A stretch of 17,704 bases of DNA. It comes from Firmicutes bacterium UBA3936 (GTDB lineage: Bacteria > Bacillota > Dethiobacteria > Dethiobacterales > Dethiobacteraceae). Both the position numbers and the translations under genes were made by a program. Below the pieces are notes generated by a model that saw only the letters and a program-made list of their open reading frames with translations, was not told where the DNA came from and did not search any database. How positions within the stretch are numbered: position 1 is the first letter of the stretch; each line of letters starts with the position of its first letter. Shown here piece by piece: positions 7,665 to 15,981 of the stretch. The stretch covers positions 1-17,704 of the forward strand of contig DGEC01000070.1 in assembly GCA_002385745.1 (NCBI GenBank). The letters are read 5' to 3'.

Positions 7665-9806
7665 ATGTTTAGATGCAAAAGAATTGCGTTTATTATGGCA
7701 ATAATTGCGCTGTTTTTATTGCAGGCAGGTAAAGTGCTTGCCGGGCCGGACGATGTGGAAGGACATTGGGCGCAGGAGCAAATTTTTAAGTGGCTGGAAA
7801 AAGGGTGGGCGGAACTCTGTGAGGACGGCACCTTTAGCCCCGATGAAAAAATCACCAGGGGAGAGTTTATTGCCCTGGCAAACAGGGCGTTCGGTTTTAC
7901 TGAGAGCACCCGGGTAAATTTCTCCGATTTGCCGGAAGATCACCGGTATGCGGAAGAAATCGCCAGAGCGGTAGCTGCAGGATATATCTCAGGTTTTGAA
8001 GACGGCACGATTCGCCCTGATGAACAGCTCAGCCGCCTGGAGGCATTTACTATAGTAGCCAGAATTGCAGAATTGCCCCGGCCTGAGGATTCTGCTGTTT
8101 TGTCCGGATTCACCGACAGTGAAGATGTCCCCGAATGGGCTAGAGCTTCCACGGGGGCTGTTATCGCCTGCGGGCTGGTGAACGGCTACCCGGACGGTTC
8201 ACTAAAGCCGCAGCAAATCATGACCAGGGCAGAAGCAATTACCGTTCTTGACAATGCCCTGGGTATTCTGGGGGCGGCAAACATCACCGGCACCGGCTAC
8301 CTGGGTATTGAACCTTCCGTAGCCGAGAGCGGAATAATTAAAAAAATCGTTGTTTACTATTTTCTCGGCGAGAATTTTACGGATGGCTCGGTAATTTTTC
8401 ATCTCCCGCCGGAAATTACGGCCACTGAATATCAGGACAGAATAGTTATTTCAGACAGCAGAGGGAAAAGCGAAGTTTTTGCGCTGGGCCCCCGGCACAT
8501 AGCAGATGGCGGTAAAGAAGTACGCCTGAGCGGCATTACGGCAGCGGAAAACGGTGTATTGCTGCTGATTCTTGAAAATAAAGACGTCTCGAAACCGGAC
8601 TACTATTATTTCAGCATCACCGCTGATGCGGACGGCGCAGGAGAAAAACAGCCGACGGAAGATGAGATTTATGAAACAGCAGAGCTTTTTGCCAGGGTGC
8701 CTTCCGAATACATGGGAATCCTGGAAGTGAGCCCGGCAAGTGCCAAGTCGGGCAGCGAGCAAACTTTTACGCTCACCTATACCCTGGGTGATGACTTTAC
8801 TGAAGGCTGGATTCAATTTAAGTTGCCGGCGGAAATTACAGCCACGGCGGGAAAAGACAAGATTAAGATAGGAGATACAGAAGAACCGCTGGCCGGGGAT
8901 ATCATAAGCGGCGACGGGAGAGTGGTGACTTTAAGCGGAATAAACGCTCAAAAAGGCGATACGGTAGCGCTTATCATTTATGATAAAACAATACCTGAAA
9001 CCGGTCCCTACTTATTTGCGGTAAAGGCAGATGCCGACGGTGAAGGAGCTGCAAAACCGGCAACGCCGGGGGCCGGAAGTGAGTTTGTGCCTTTCTTTGC
9101 CTATTCCCAGGTCGCCGAGGATGCCATTGGGGAAAAGGACCTGATCAGCAGCTTTATTAAGGCGATAAATGGGGGAGATTCAGAAACGGTAATAGGATTC
9201 CTGGCAGAAGATGCGCTTTATATAGACAACTATATGGACGGGTATTTTGACCTGTATGCTTCCATGGAAGATATTGCCGAAGAGATTGAATACATGATCG
9301 AGTATTATGGTGCAAAACTGGCAACTGATGTGAACACGCTGAGGAAAATCGCAGAAAATGTCTGGCAGGTAGAAGGAAAAGCAAGCGACTATTTCACTAC
9401 ACTTACAGCCGGATTAAACCCGGACTCCGGCTTTGACGGAATAAGCTATACCGCCAGGTTTTTTATGGCAGATAAGAAAATCAGCTATATCGAATTCCTG
9501 TGGAGCAGGGAAGACGAAGTTCTTTACGATAAACTGAACGAGGGTAACATAGGCGTTTTTGCATATGAAGGCGATGCCGGCGAGCCTGTAATATCGGCAT
9601 GCATGCCGGGAATGCCCGCGGAAAAGGCCGGTCTGAAGCCGGGAGACATCATAGCGGCTGTTGATGGCATAAATGTTCTGGATATGGATTATAAGGGCGT
9701 TGAAGCCATGTACAGATTAATGGGCAAAGCCGGCAGCAGGGTAAAGCTGACTATAAAACGCAATGGGGAGACCTTTGATTTAGAAATTGAGAGAGCTGCA
9801 TATTAA
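7665..9806 (+). CDS. Secreted S-layer homology (SLH) domain protein with C-terminal PDZ domain
   Basis: This is a 713-residue cell-surface protein. The ATG at 7665 follows GGGAGG (7650-7655) by nine bases; a TTG at 7656 inside that region is less likely. A signal peptide (MFRCKR, hydrophobic core, cleavage after KVLA, about residue 26) is followed by three SLH modules (~29-80, ~85-140, ~149-200), marked by GHWA and the ITRGE, LSRLE and MTRAE motifs. SLH triplets bind pyruvylated secondary wall polymers. Next come two homologous ~115-residue repeats (~209-325 and ~349-462), each with LPxEITAT and ending in ADADG-GE, likely beta-sandwich modules. Residues ~486-622 resemble an NTF2/SnoaL-type fold (IKAINGGDSETVIGFLAEDA). 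Residues ~626-713 form a PDZ domain (PGMPAEKAGLKPGDIIAAVDG). No protease domain is present. It probably presents a PDZ peptide-binding module at the cell wall; partners are unknown. Confidence 0.88.
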   Translation: MFRCKRIAFIMAIIALFLLQAGKVLAGPDDVEGHWAQEQIFKWLEKGWAELCEDGTFSPDEKITRGEFIALANRAFGFTESTRVNFSDLPEDHRYAEEIARAVAAGYISGFEDGTIRPDEQLSRLEAFTIVARIAELPRPEDSAVLSGFTDSEDVPEWARASTGAVIACGLVNGYPDGSLKPQQIMTRAEAITVLDNALGILGAANITGTGYLGIEPSVAESGIIKKIVVYYFLGENFTDGSVIFHLPPEITATEYQDRIVISDSRGKSEVFALGPRHIADGGKEVRLSGITAAENGVLLLILENKDVSKPDYYYFSITADADGAGEKQPTEDEIYETAELFARVPSEYMGILEVSPASAKSGSEQTFTLTYTLGDDFTEGWIQFKLPAEITATAGKDKIKIGDTEEPLAGDIISGDGRVVTLSGINAQKGDTVALIIYDKTIPETGPYLFAVKADADGEGAAKPATPGAGSEFVPFFAYSQVAEDAIGEKDLISSFIKAINGGDSETVIGFLAEDALYIDNYMDGYFDLYASMEDIAEEIEYMIEYYGAKLATDVNTLRKIAENVWQVEGKASDYFTTLTAGLNPDSGFDGISYTARFFMADKKISYIEFLWSREDEVLYDKLNEGNIGVFAYEGDAGEPVISACMPGMPAEKAGLKPGDIIAAVDGINVLDMDYKGVEAMYRLMGKAGSRVKLTIKRNGETFDLEIERAAY

Positions 9807-9828
9807 ATAAGGATGTAAATATTAAAGC

Positions 9829-9879
9829 AGCCGTACCTGCCGCGTTGATTTAAACGGCGACGGCAGGTACGGCTTTGTT
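9829..9879 (+). terminator. Long hairpin, probable terminator after the SLH-PDZ gene
   Basis: A 14-bp perfect stem pairs AGCCGTACCTGCCG (9829-9842) with its complement at 9861-9874. The 18-base loop itself contains CGTT (9843-9846) and AACG (9853-9856). The following TTTGTTG is a weak U-tract, so termination may be partial and allow read-through into the nucleotidase gene. Confidence 0.7.
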
Positions 9880-9897
9880 GCAACGGGGGTTGTTAAA

Positions 9898-11460
9898 ATG
9901 GGGTTTGTTAATTTTAAGAAGAGATATATATTCCTTTTGATTGGTTTTCTTGCGCTCCTGGCACTGGCACTAATTGCGCTGCCGCTAAATGAAGAAGCAG
10001 TGCCCGCACATAGTGAGACGGTTTCTCTTACAATTATCCATACCAACGATGTTCACGGCAGAATATGGGAAGAGGAGCAGGCGGCAATGGGCTATATGCA
10101 CATGGCCGCAAAAGTGAAAGAAGCCAGAGAGACAAATGAAAATGTGCTTTTGCTCGATGCCGGGGATACTTTCCATGGCAGCAGCGCAGCAAGCCTTTCC
10201 CTTGGTGAAAGCATTGTGAAGATTATGAACGGCATGGGCTATGATGCCATGGTGCCGGGCAACCATGATTTCGGCTATGGCTGGCAAAGGCTGCGCGAAC
10301 TCTCAGGACTCGCCGGTTTTCCCGTACTTGCCGCCAATGTTCGCGAAAGCCGGGGAAACATGCTGCTTGAGCCTTCAACTGTAAAGGAGTTGAACGGCAT
10401 TAGGGTTGGCATATTCGGCTTAACAACACTGGAAACTTTGCATAAAACCCATCCCCGCAATGTTGAGGGGCTGCTTTTTGACGACCCTGTACAAAGCGCC
10501 AGGGAAATTGTGGAGGAACTCCGCGACGACTGTGATTTTCTGATTGCTCTGGCCCATCTTCCCCTGACGGATACAGAGGATTCCTGTGCCAGGCTGGCTG
10601 ACGAAGTTGATGGAATCGATCTGATTGTCTCAGGCCATTACCATGTCCCCCTGGATGGGGGCATGGTTGTAAACGACGTATATATCGTGCAGGCCGGAGA
10701 GTATGGTGGCTGCCTCGGCCTGGTGGATATTGTCTTTGAAAACAAAATAGCCCGGGAAATAAACCCTTCACTTTATTTGCCCGCATGGACGGAAGCAGGC
10801 CTTAAAAGAGACGGGGAAATCGAAATGCTTATTGCCGGCATAGAGCAGGAGAGCGAATTATATTTATCAGAGGTAATTGGCCGGACAGAGATTTTTCTGG
10901 ACGGCGAGAGAGAACATGTGCGTACTAGGGAAACAAACCTGGGGAAACTTGTAGCTGAGGCTATGGTTAGAGCAACCGGGGCCGATGCAGCCCTGACAAA
11001 CGGCGGCGGCATCCGAACCTCCATTAAAGAAGGGGAAATTACCAAGAGGGATATTTTAAATGTGCTGCCGTTTAACAATTATGTCGTTGTAAAAGAAGTA
11101 GAAGGCTCCGATATTGTTCAAGCGCTGGAACACGGTGTCTCGTTATACCCGGAACCCGGCGGCAGGTATCCGCAAGTGGCGGGAATTGAATTTACTTTTG
11201 CGCCGGAAAAAGAGCCCGGGAGCAGAGTGGGGGAAGTTAAGGTGGCAGGCCAAGAACTGGATCCGGAAAGAATGTACAAGCTTGCGCTTAATGACTTTAA
11301 CGCCGCCGGCGGGGACGGCTACACCATGCTGGCAAAAAGCCGTCTTTTAGGAGAATTCGGCTCTTTAAGCGATATGGTGATTGAATATATCCAGAAAATT
11401 TCCACTGAAGCAGCCCCTGGGACACTGAAACTGCCGCATACCGGGCGGACCGCAAATTAA
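9898..11460 (+). CDS. Bifunctional 5'-nucleotidase/UDP-sugar hydrolase family protein (UshA/CpdB-like)
   Basis: This 520-residue metallophosphoesterase probably hydrolyses extracellular nucleotides to salvage nucleosides and phosphate. A GGGGG motif (9885-9889) precedes ATG 9898. Residues ~9-30 are a strongly hydrophobic segment after a short basic N-terminus, so the protein is exported; cleavage near VPA (residue ~37) or retention as a membrane anchor are both possible. No LPXTG sorting signal or SLH module is seen. Dinuclear-metal motifs are intact: HTNDVHGR (D51, H53), DAGDTFHG (D90), GNHDF (N122, H123), HLPL and SGHYH (H247, H249). The C-terminal nucleotidase domain (~325-500) keeps TNGGGIRTSIKEGEIT, LPFNN, and NDFNAAGGDGY for substrate binding. 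It may be partly co-transcribed with the SLH gene across the weak terminator. The exact substrate (5'-nucleotide, cyclic nucleotide or UDP-sugar) is undecided. Confidence 0.9.
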   Translation: MGFVNFKKRYIFLLIGFLALLALALIALPLNEEAVPAHSETVSLTIIHTNDVHGRIWEEEQAAMGYMHMAAKVKEARETNENVLLLDAGDTFHGSSAASLSLGESIVKIMNGMGYDAMVPGNHDFGYGWQRLRELSGLAGFPVLAANVRESRGNMLLEPSTVKELNGIRVGIFGLTTLETLHKTHPRNVEGLLFDDPVQSAREIVEELRDDCDFLIALAHLPLTDTEDSCARLADEVDGIDLIVSGHYHVPLDGGMVVNDVYIVQAGEYGGCLGLVDIVFENKIAREINPSLYLPAWTEAGLKRDGEIEMLIAGIEQESELYLSEVIGRTEIFLDGEREHVRTRETNLGKLVAEAMVRATGADAALTNGGGIRTSIKEGEITKRDILNVLPFNNYVVVKEVEGSDIVQALEHGVSLYPEPGGRYPQVAGIEFTFAPEKEPGSRVGEVKVAGQELDPERMYKLALNDFNAAGGDGYTMLAKSRLLGEFGSLSDMVIEYIQKISTEAAPGTLKLPHTGRTAN

Positions 11461-11506
11461 TTTCTGCCTAAAATGCGAAAACAGCTTTATTCCGGGAGCC
11501 CATTCT

Positions 11507-13591
11507 TTAGTCTTTAAGCAGTTCCAACAAGCTTTCAGCATCCGTCACCGGAGACTGACAGGAAAAATTGCGGCAGACATAGGCCGTTGCCTTTCCCTGG
11601 AGGCTCTGATAATTACGGATATGGGGGGCCAGTTCAAAAATAGGTCCGCTGTCTCTTGTGGGACGCAGAAGGACAGCTTTGCCGGGGAGAAAAACCTGAT
11701 AAAGCTTTGCCAGCATCCCCTGTGTATCTTCCGCATTGGGGTCCCCGGCAATTACAATTTCAAAGGCGGGGCCAAGCAAAAAGTCAAGGGCGGCAAGCAA
11801 CTGTGTATAGGCATGCGGTGTTTGGCGCAGGCCGGAAGAAAAGGCGCGGATGGTTTTTGCGGCAATTTCCTCCAGCCGCAAGTTGCCGGTCAGGCGGGCC
11901 AGGCGCAGGTTATTTAAGGCCGCCACGGAATTGCCGGATGGAATGGCCCCGTCATAAGCTTCCCGGTGGCGGATAATAAGGTCTTCTGCATCATCGGCTG
12001 TGAAGAAAAAGCCGCCGCTTTTTCGGTCCCAAAAGTGTTTAATCATTGTCTGGTTGAGAGAAAGCGCTTCAGCCAGGCAGCCTGCCTCAAAGCTGCTTTC
12101 GTAGAGTTCAATTAATCCCCAGATGAAAAATGCATAGTCGTCCAAATGTGCGGGCAAGGCAGCTTCCCCGTCGCGGTAGCGCTTTAGCAGCCGCCCGTCT
12201 TTTTTCAGTCTTGCCAGGATAAAGCCTGCAGCCCGGGACGCTGTTTGGGTATACCGGCTGTTTTGCAAAACCCTGCCGGCCAGGGCAAGGGCTGCTATCA
12301 TTAAACCGTTCCAGTCCGTCAGTATTTTATCGTCAAGGTGCGGGTGAACTCTTTTTTTGCGCACAGCAAACAGTTTTTCCCGCATGGCGGCGAGTCTTGC
12401 CTGTAGTTCTGCGGCCGGCAGGCCAAGTCCCCTTGCCAGTTCAGCAAGGGGTTTAGTTATATGGGGAATATTCAGCCCCGTTGGGGCACCTGTTGCTTCA
12501 TCATGAAAATTTCCCCGCCGGCGGATGTTGTAGACGGCAGAAAAAAGGGCGGCATCTTCTTTACCGAGGATTTCCTCAATTTCCCACAACGACCAGACAT
12601 AGAATTTTCCTTCCTCCCCTTCACTGTCCGCATCTTCAGCCGAATAGAAGCCTCCTTCAGGAGAAGTCATTTGCCGCTCGACATAATGGAAGATTTGTTC
12701 AGCTACTTTTGCATACTTGCCGTTGCCTGTTGCCTGGTATGCTTCCAGATAGGCTATGGCCAGCATGGCCTGGTCATAGAGCATCTTTTCAAAGTGGGGC
12801 AAAAGCCAGAAGCGGTCGGTGGAATAGCGGTGAAAACCGAAGCCGATATGGTCATAAATGCCGCCGTCCGCCATGGCGGAAAGTGTTTTCTCCGCCATCT
12901 GCAGCGCCTCCCGGCTGCCCGTCCGCCGATAGTAGCGGAGCAAAAAAGTAAGGTTATGGGGCGTGGGGAATTTGGGGGCTATGCCAAAGCCCCCGTGTTT
13001 TGCGTCAAAGCGCCCGGACAATTCTTCATAGGCCTGGTGCAATAATTCTTCTCCCGGCATGTCGCCGGGCGCTGCGGCGGAGATTTTTTGCAGGTCGGAG
13101 AGTATTTTATCTGCCGTATCCAGCAAAGCAGAGCGTTTTCTTTTCCACAGTTCCTCCACCCGCCCGGCCAGTTCAATAAGGCCTAAACGCCCGCGTGCCG
13201 TTTTGGGAGGAAAATAAGTCCCGGCAAAAAACGGCCGCCTGTCGGGCGTTAAAAGGACTGTCAGCGGCCAGCCTCCGCTGCCTGTCAGGGTCTGACAGAC
13301 CGACATATACAGGTGATCCAAATCAGGGCGTTCTTCCCTGTCAACTTTAATACAGACAAAAACCCGGTTTAAGACATCTGCAACTTCCCGGTCCTCAAAG
13401 GATTCCCTCTCCATAACATGGCACCAGTGGCAGGTAGAATAGCCGATGGAAAGAAAAACGGGCTTGTCTTCCCGCCTTGCCCTGTCAAAAGTTTCGTCAC
13501 CCCAGGGATGCCAGTCAACAGGATTGTAGGCATGCTGCAATAAATATGGGGATTTTTCATAAATCAGTCTGTTGGCTTGTTTGGTTGACAT
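11507..13591 (-). CDS. DUF255 thioredoxin-domain protein (YyaL/SPATA20 family)
   Basis: This 694-residue protein belongs to a widespread family whose biochemical role is unsettled. Residues ~1-165 are the DUF255 thioredoxin-like domain with the family motif CHWCHVMERESF; C54 and C57 form the CxxC pair. VDREERPD and GSGGWPLTV follow. The rest (~190-680) is an alpha/alpha-barrel region resembling six-hairpin glycosidases and N-acylglucosamine 2-epimerases, with the conserved SAEDADSEGEEGKFYVW and DDKILTDWNGL segments. I chose the ATG at 13591 (MSTKQANRLIYEKSPYLLQHA), which fits the family start and has AAAGGCGG 10 bases upstream. ATGs at 13612 or 13708 would extend it but lack good binding sites. 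It converges on the nucleotidase gene with a 46-base gap and no clear terminator. It appears to be a single-gene unit. Confidence 0.92.
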   Translation of the reverse strand: MSTKQANRLIYEKSPYLLQHAYNPVDWHPWGDETFDRARREDKPVFLSIGYSTCHWCHVMERESFEDREVADVLNRVFVCIKVDREERPDLDHLYMSVCQTLTGSGGWPLTVLLTPDRRPFFAGTYFPPKTARGRLGLIELAGRVEELWKRKRSALLDTADKILSDLQKISAAAPGDMPGEELLHQAYEELSGRFDAKHGGFGIAPKFPTPHNLTFLLRYYRRTGSREALQMAEKTLSAMADGGIYDHIGFGFHRYSTDRFWLLPHFEKMLYDQAMLAIAYLEAYQATGNGKYAKVAEQIFHYVERQMTSPEGGFYSAEDADSEGEEGKFYVWSLWEIEEILGKEDAALFSAVYNIRRRGNFHDEATGAPTGLNIPHITKPLAELARGLGLPAAELQARLAAMREKLFAVRKKRVHPHLDDKILTDWNGLMIAALALAGRVLQNSRYTQTASRAAGFILARLKKDGRLLKRYRDGEAALPAHLDDYAFFIWGLIELYESSFEAGCLAEALSLNQTMIKHFWDRKSGGFFFTADDAEDLIIRHREAYDGAIPSGNSVAALNNLRLARLTGNLRLEEIAAKTIRAFSSGLRQTPHAYTQLLAALDFLLGPAFEIVIAGDPNAEDTQGMLAKLYQVFLPGKAVLLRPTRDSGPIFELAPHIRNYQSLQGKATAYVCRNFSCQSPVTDAESLLELLKD

Positions 13592-13731
13592 CTTGGCAGC
13601 ACCGCCTTTCATTGGCTTAATTTTGCCTTTTCTATCAAATATTCTTTTTCTAATTATTATTTGGTGTGTAGTAATTAGATATTCAACTGTTTCTTTACTT
13701 CCCGGCAAGCAATCAATTGGTTCCGGAAGGA

Positions 13732-13759
13732 AAAATAATTTAACTTATACCTTTGTCAA
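13732..13759 (-). promoter_or_regulatory. Candidate proximal promoter of the DUF255 gene
   Basis: On the minus strand, a perfect -35 TTGACA (13759-13754) is followed after 16 bases by TATTTT (13737-13732, 4 of 6 matches). The leader to the ATG would be about 130 bases. Confidence 0.45.
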
Positions 13760-13773
13760 GACAATGCTGCCCA

Positions 13774-13803
13774 ATTATAATCCGGTTTTAGGCTATCCGG
13801 CAA
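13774..13803 (-). promoter_or_regulatory. Candidate distal promoter of the DUF255 gene
   Basis: On the minus strand, -35 TTGCCG (13803-13798), an 18-base spacer and a perfect -10 TATAAT (13779-13774) are seen. The geometry and -35 sequence are the same as in the gatC promoter. It lies immediately downstream of the aldehyde dehydrogenase terminator. Confidence 0.6.
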
Positions 13804-13811
13804 ATTAATGC

Positions 13812-13843
13812 AAAAACACCAACCTTGCAGGATTGGTGTTTTT
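13812..13843 (-). terminator. Intrinsic terminator of the aldehyde dehydrogenase gene
   Basis: An 11-bp perfect stem pairs AAAAACACCAA (13812-13822) with TTGGTGTTTTT (13833-13843). Read on the minus strand it ends in a T run, 31 bases after the ALDH stop. The symmetric A and T runs mean it could act in both directions. Confidence 0.88.
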
Positions 13844-13873
13844 GACTTTCTCTTGCGGCAATGCAAAGAATGA

Positions 13874-15313
13874 TTAAAAATCTCTGTAACCGGTCTGAAC
13901 GCTTACCCATTTTTCAGTTGTAAACTTGTCAACAACCCACCGGCCGTTAAAACGACCAATTCCGGAATGCTTTTCGCCTCCGAACATGACGTGGGGCTCG
14001 TCATTGATTGACTGGTCGTTTACATGGATCATGCCTGTCCGTATTTGCCTGGCAACCTGAATGCCGTGGTAAAGGTCCCGGGTAAACACGCTTCCGCTCA
14101 GGCCGTACTCTGTGTCATTGGCAATGCGGATGGCTTCAGCTTCGTCAGCGGCTTTAATCAGGCATACTACAGGGCCGAATATTTCTGTTTTGGCTACCGG
14201 CATATCGTTGGTGCAGCCCGCAAGAATCCACGGGTAAATAAGGTTGCCCTCCCGCTTGCCTTCAAGGGCTGCGACAGCTCCGGCCGCCAGGGTTTGCCTG
14301 ACGATATTTTCTATTTTATCGGCCTGCCCGCTATTAATAATAGGTCCGATAAAGGTTTCGGGGTCCGCGGGATCTCCGACTTTCAGAGTGCTGACAATAC
14401 TTACAAGCTCGCGGGCAAATTCATCATATACCTCCCGGCAGGCTATTATGCGGTTCAGGGCCATGCAGACCTGCCCCTGGTGGAAAAATGCACCGAAAAC
14501 CGCCGCTTTTGCCGCTTCCTTTATATCTGCGCCGGGTAGAACTATCATGACATTGTTGCCGCCCAGCTCAAGGGAAACATCTTTGATCTGCCCACCCGCC
14601 AGTGCGCCGACGCGCTTGCCGACCTCGGTAGAACCGGTAAAGGAAATAAGGGACGGGACAGGGTGTTCAACAATATAGTCTCCTATATCGCAGCCGCGCC
14701 CTGCGACAACATTGACAAGACCGGCCGGAAAGCCCGCTTTTTCAAACATCTTCGCAATTAAGAAAGCCGACCCGGGAGTATCTGAAGCCGGCTTGATCAC
14801 AACGGCATTGCCCGTTGCCACTGCCGGCACGACCGAACGCATGGCCAGGAGTATGGGAACATTCCAGGGTACAATAACACAAATTACTCCTTTTGGTTCC
14901 CTGTAGACATAATTCTCTTTGCCCGGAATGTTGGACGGCATTATTTTTCCGTTCATCAGCAGCGGGAAAGCCATTGCCAGCTTGACAAATTCGAGAGAGG
15001 TGGATATCTCAAAGTCCGCCTTGGGAATTGTAGAACCGCTTTCAGCAATAAGGCAGTCGTAGGCTTCTTCCCGCAACTCGTTTATTGCGGCGGCAAGCCT
15101 TTCCAGCATTTGCTGCTTATGCTGCGGCGAAGTTTTTGCCCATTCTTTTTGCGCCCGCGACGCGGCGGCATAGGCATCGTCAATGTCAGCCCGGGATGCT
15201 GAACGGTACTCATAGAGGAGTTCGCCCGTATAGGGGTTGCGGTTTTCCAGCACATAAGCGCCCGTTCCTTCTCTCCACCGGCCGTCGATATATTGATACT
15301 TGTATTTTTCCAT
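13874..15313 (-). CDS. Aldehyde dehydrogenase, aromatic/benzaldehyde-type (YfmT-like)
   Basis: This 479-residue NAD(P)-dependent aldehyde dehydrogenase oxidises an aldehyde to the carboxylic acid in the cytoplasm. Active-site residues are in place: N151 in PWNVP, K174 in VIKPAS, the nucleotide-binding FTGSTEVG (225-232), general base E249 in LELGGNN, and nucleophile C283 in HQGQVCMALNR. IFGPV and the C-terminal GGEKHSGIGRFNG loop are also conserved. The QVCM-NR form of the cysteine motif is common in benzaldehyde and vanillin dehydrogenases such as B. subtilis YfmT, so an aromatic substrate is my best guess, not a proven one. GGGAGG (15326-15321) lies seven bases before the ATG. It has its own promoter and terminator and sits downstream of, and parallel to, a MarR repressor. 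Confidence 0.92.
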   Translation of the reverse strand: MEKYKYQYIDGRWREGTGAYVLENRNPYTGELLYEYRSASRADIDDAYAAASRAQKEWAKTSPQHKQQMLERLAAAINELREEAYDCLIAESGSTIPKADFEISTSLEFVKLAMAFPLLMNGKIMPSNIPGKENYVYREPKGVICVIVPWNVPILLAMRSVVPAVATGNAVVIKPASDTPGSAFLIAKMFEKAGFPAGLVNVVAGRGCDIGDYIVEHPVPSLISFTGSTEVGKRVGALAGGQIKDVSLELGGNNVMIVLPGADIKEAAKAAVFGAFFHQGQVCMALNRIIACREVYDEFARELVSIVSTLKVGDPADPETFIGPIINSGQADKIENIVRQTLAAGAVAALEGKREGNLIYPWILAGCTNDMPVAKTEIFGPVVCLIKAADEAEAIRIANDTEYGLSGSVFTRDLYHGIQVARQIRTGMIHVNDQSINDEPHVMFGGEKHSGIGRFNGRWVVDKFTTEKWVSVQTGYRDF

Positions 15314-15335
15314 AGCTCATCCTCCCGCAGAATTG

Positions 15336-15382
15336 AATTAAATATTTGCTTAAATTATATAACAAGCCCTTCTGTTTATAAA
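15336..15382 (-). promoter_or_regulatory. Promoter of the aldehyde dehydrogenase gene with overlapping imperfect palindrome
   Basis: On the minus strand, a perfect -10 TATAAT (15359-15354) follows a weak -35 TTTATA (15382-15377) by 17 bases. An imperfect inverted repeat, AATTAAA (15336-15342) and TTAAATT (15350-15356) with 6 of 7 positions symmetric, overlaps the -10 box and start region. It is a possible repressor site. Confidence 0.55.
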
Positions 15383-15396
15383 TCTTTTTCATTGCA

Positions 15397-15424
15397 CAAA
15401 AATAGGCATAGCCGTCACTATGCC
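15397..15424 (-). terminator. Intrinsic terminator of the MarR gene
   Basis: Read on the minus strand, GGCATAG (15424-15418) pairs with CTATGCC (15411-15405) around a 6-base loop and is followed by TATTTTT. It lies 19 bases after the marR stop and ahead of the aldehyde dehydrogenase promoter, so the two genes are separate units. Confidence 0.9.
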
Positions 15425-15443
15425 CAATCCGGGTAACCTTGTG

Positions 15444-15941
15444 TCAAACATCCAGTATTTGCAGTTCCTCGTTAACCCTTTCGGGATCGTATATTTTTAA
15501 GTTGATGCGCTGTACTTTTCCAAGAAGGCTGCACAGCGTCTGCAGTTCTTCCTCGCTGAAATTCCGGCGGAAAATATCATCATATAACTTGCGGATAGCC
15601 TTGGTGGATTCTTTGTAGATAGTTTCTCCCTTTAACGTTATTTCCAGCTTTATGGCCCGGCGGTCGTTTTTATCCGGCAGCTTTCTTATCAGGCCGTCTT
15701 TTTCCATCCGGTCGACAAGCATACTGATGCCGTTGGGGTTGCGATCAAGCCACTTGGCTACATCCGTAACTTTAAGAGGTGCGGGCAGGCTTTTTACAGC
15801 CATTAAAACGGCATGTTTCCGCGGAGTTATGCCAAACTGTGCAAATACTTTTTTCTCGTTCTTTTCCAACAGCCTGTGGGACTGGTGGATTAATAGCCAT
15901 GACTTCATCAGGGGACTGGAAAATGTGAACTTTACGGGCAT
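15444..15941 (-). CDS. MarR-family transcriptional regulator
   Basis: This is a 165-residue winged-helix repressor of the MarR type, a dimer that usually releases DNA on binding a phenolic or other small ligand. The start at 15941 (MPVKFTFSSPL) has GGAGGT (15952-15947) five bases upstream. A longer form from 16013 is unlikely, because it would begin inside the promoter. The winged HTH spans ~40-110: VTDVAKWLDRNPNGISMLVDR is the recognition region, and the wing carries the family mark DRR at 93-95 (KNDRRAIKLEIT). The flanking N- and C-terminal helices form the dimer interface. The gene is monocistronic, followed by a terminator and then the aldehyde dehydrogenase. A TTAG-N5-CTAA palindrome in its own promoter suggests autorepression. 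Control of the aldehyde dehydrogenase is plausible by proximity. Confidence 0.9.
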   Translation of the reverse strand: MPVKFTFSSPLMKSWLLIHQSHRLLEKNEKKVFAQFGITPRKHAVLMAVKSLPAPLKVTDVAKWLDRNPNGISMLVDRMEKDGLIRKLPDKNDRRAIKLEITLKGETIYKESTKAIRKLYDDIFRRNFSEEELQTLCSLLGKVQRINLKIYDPERVNEELQILDV

Positions 15942-15981
15942 CTTGTACCTCCGGTGGTTTCTGACTATGCATTCGGTAATA

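Noticed and set aside
11461..11506. Shared terminator between the convergent nucleotidase and DUF255 genes
   Set aside because: No stem of useful length followed by a T run is visible in these 46 bases.
12461..13045. 194-residue plus-strand open frame inside the DUF255 gene
   Set aside because: It is antisense to a clearly conserved coding region, lacks a ribosome binding site and shows no recognisable motif. It is a shadow frame.
14024..14539. 171-residue plus-strand open frame antisense to the aldehyde dehydrogenase
   Set aside because: The opposite strand encodes intact catalytic motifs throughout this stretch, and the plus-strand product has no family features.
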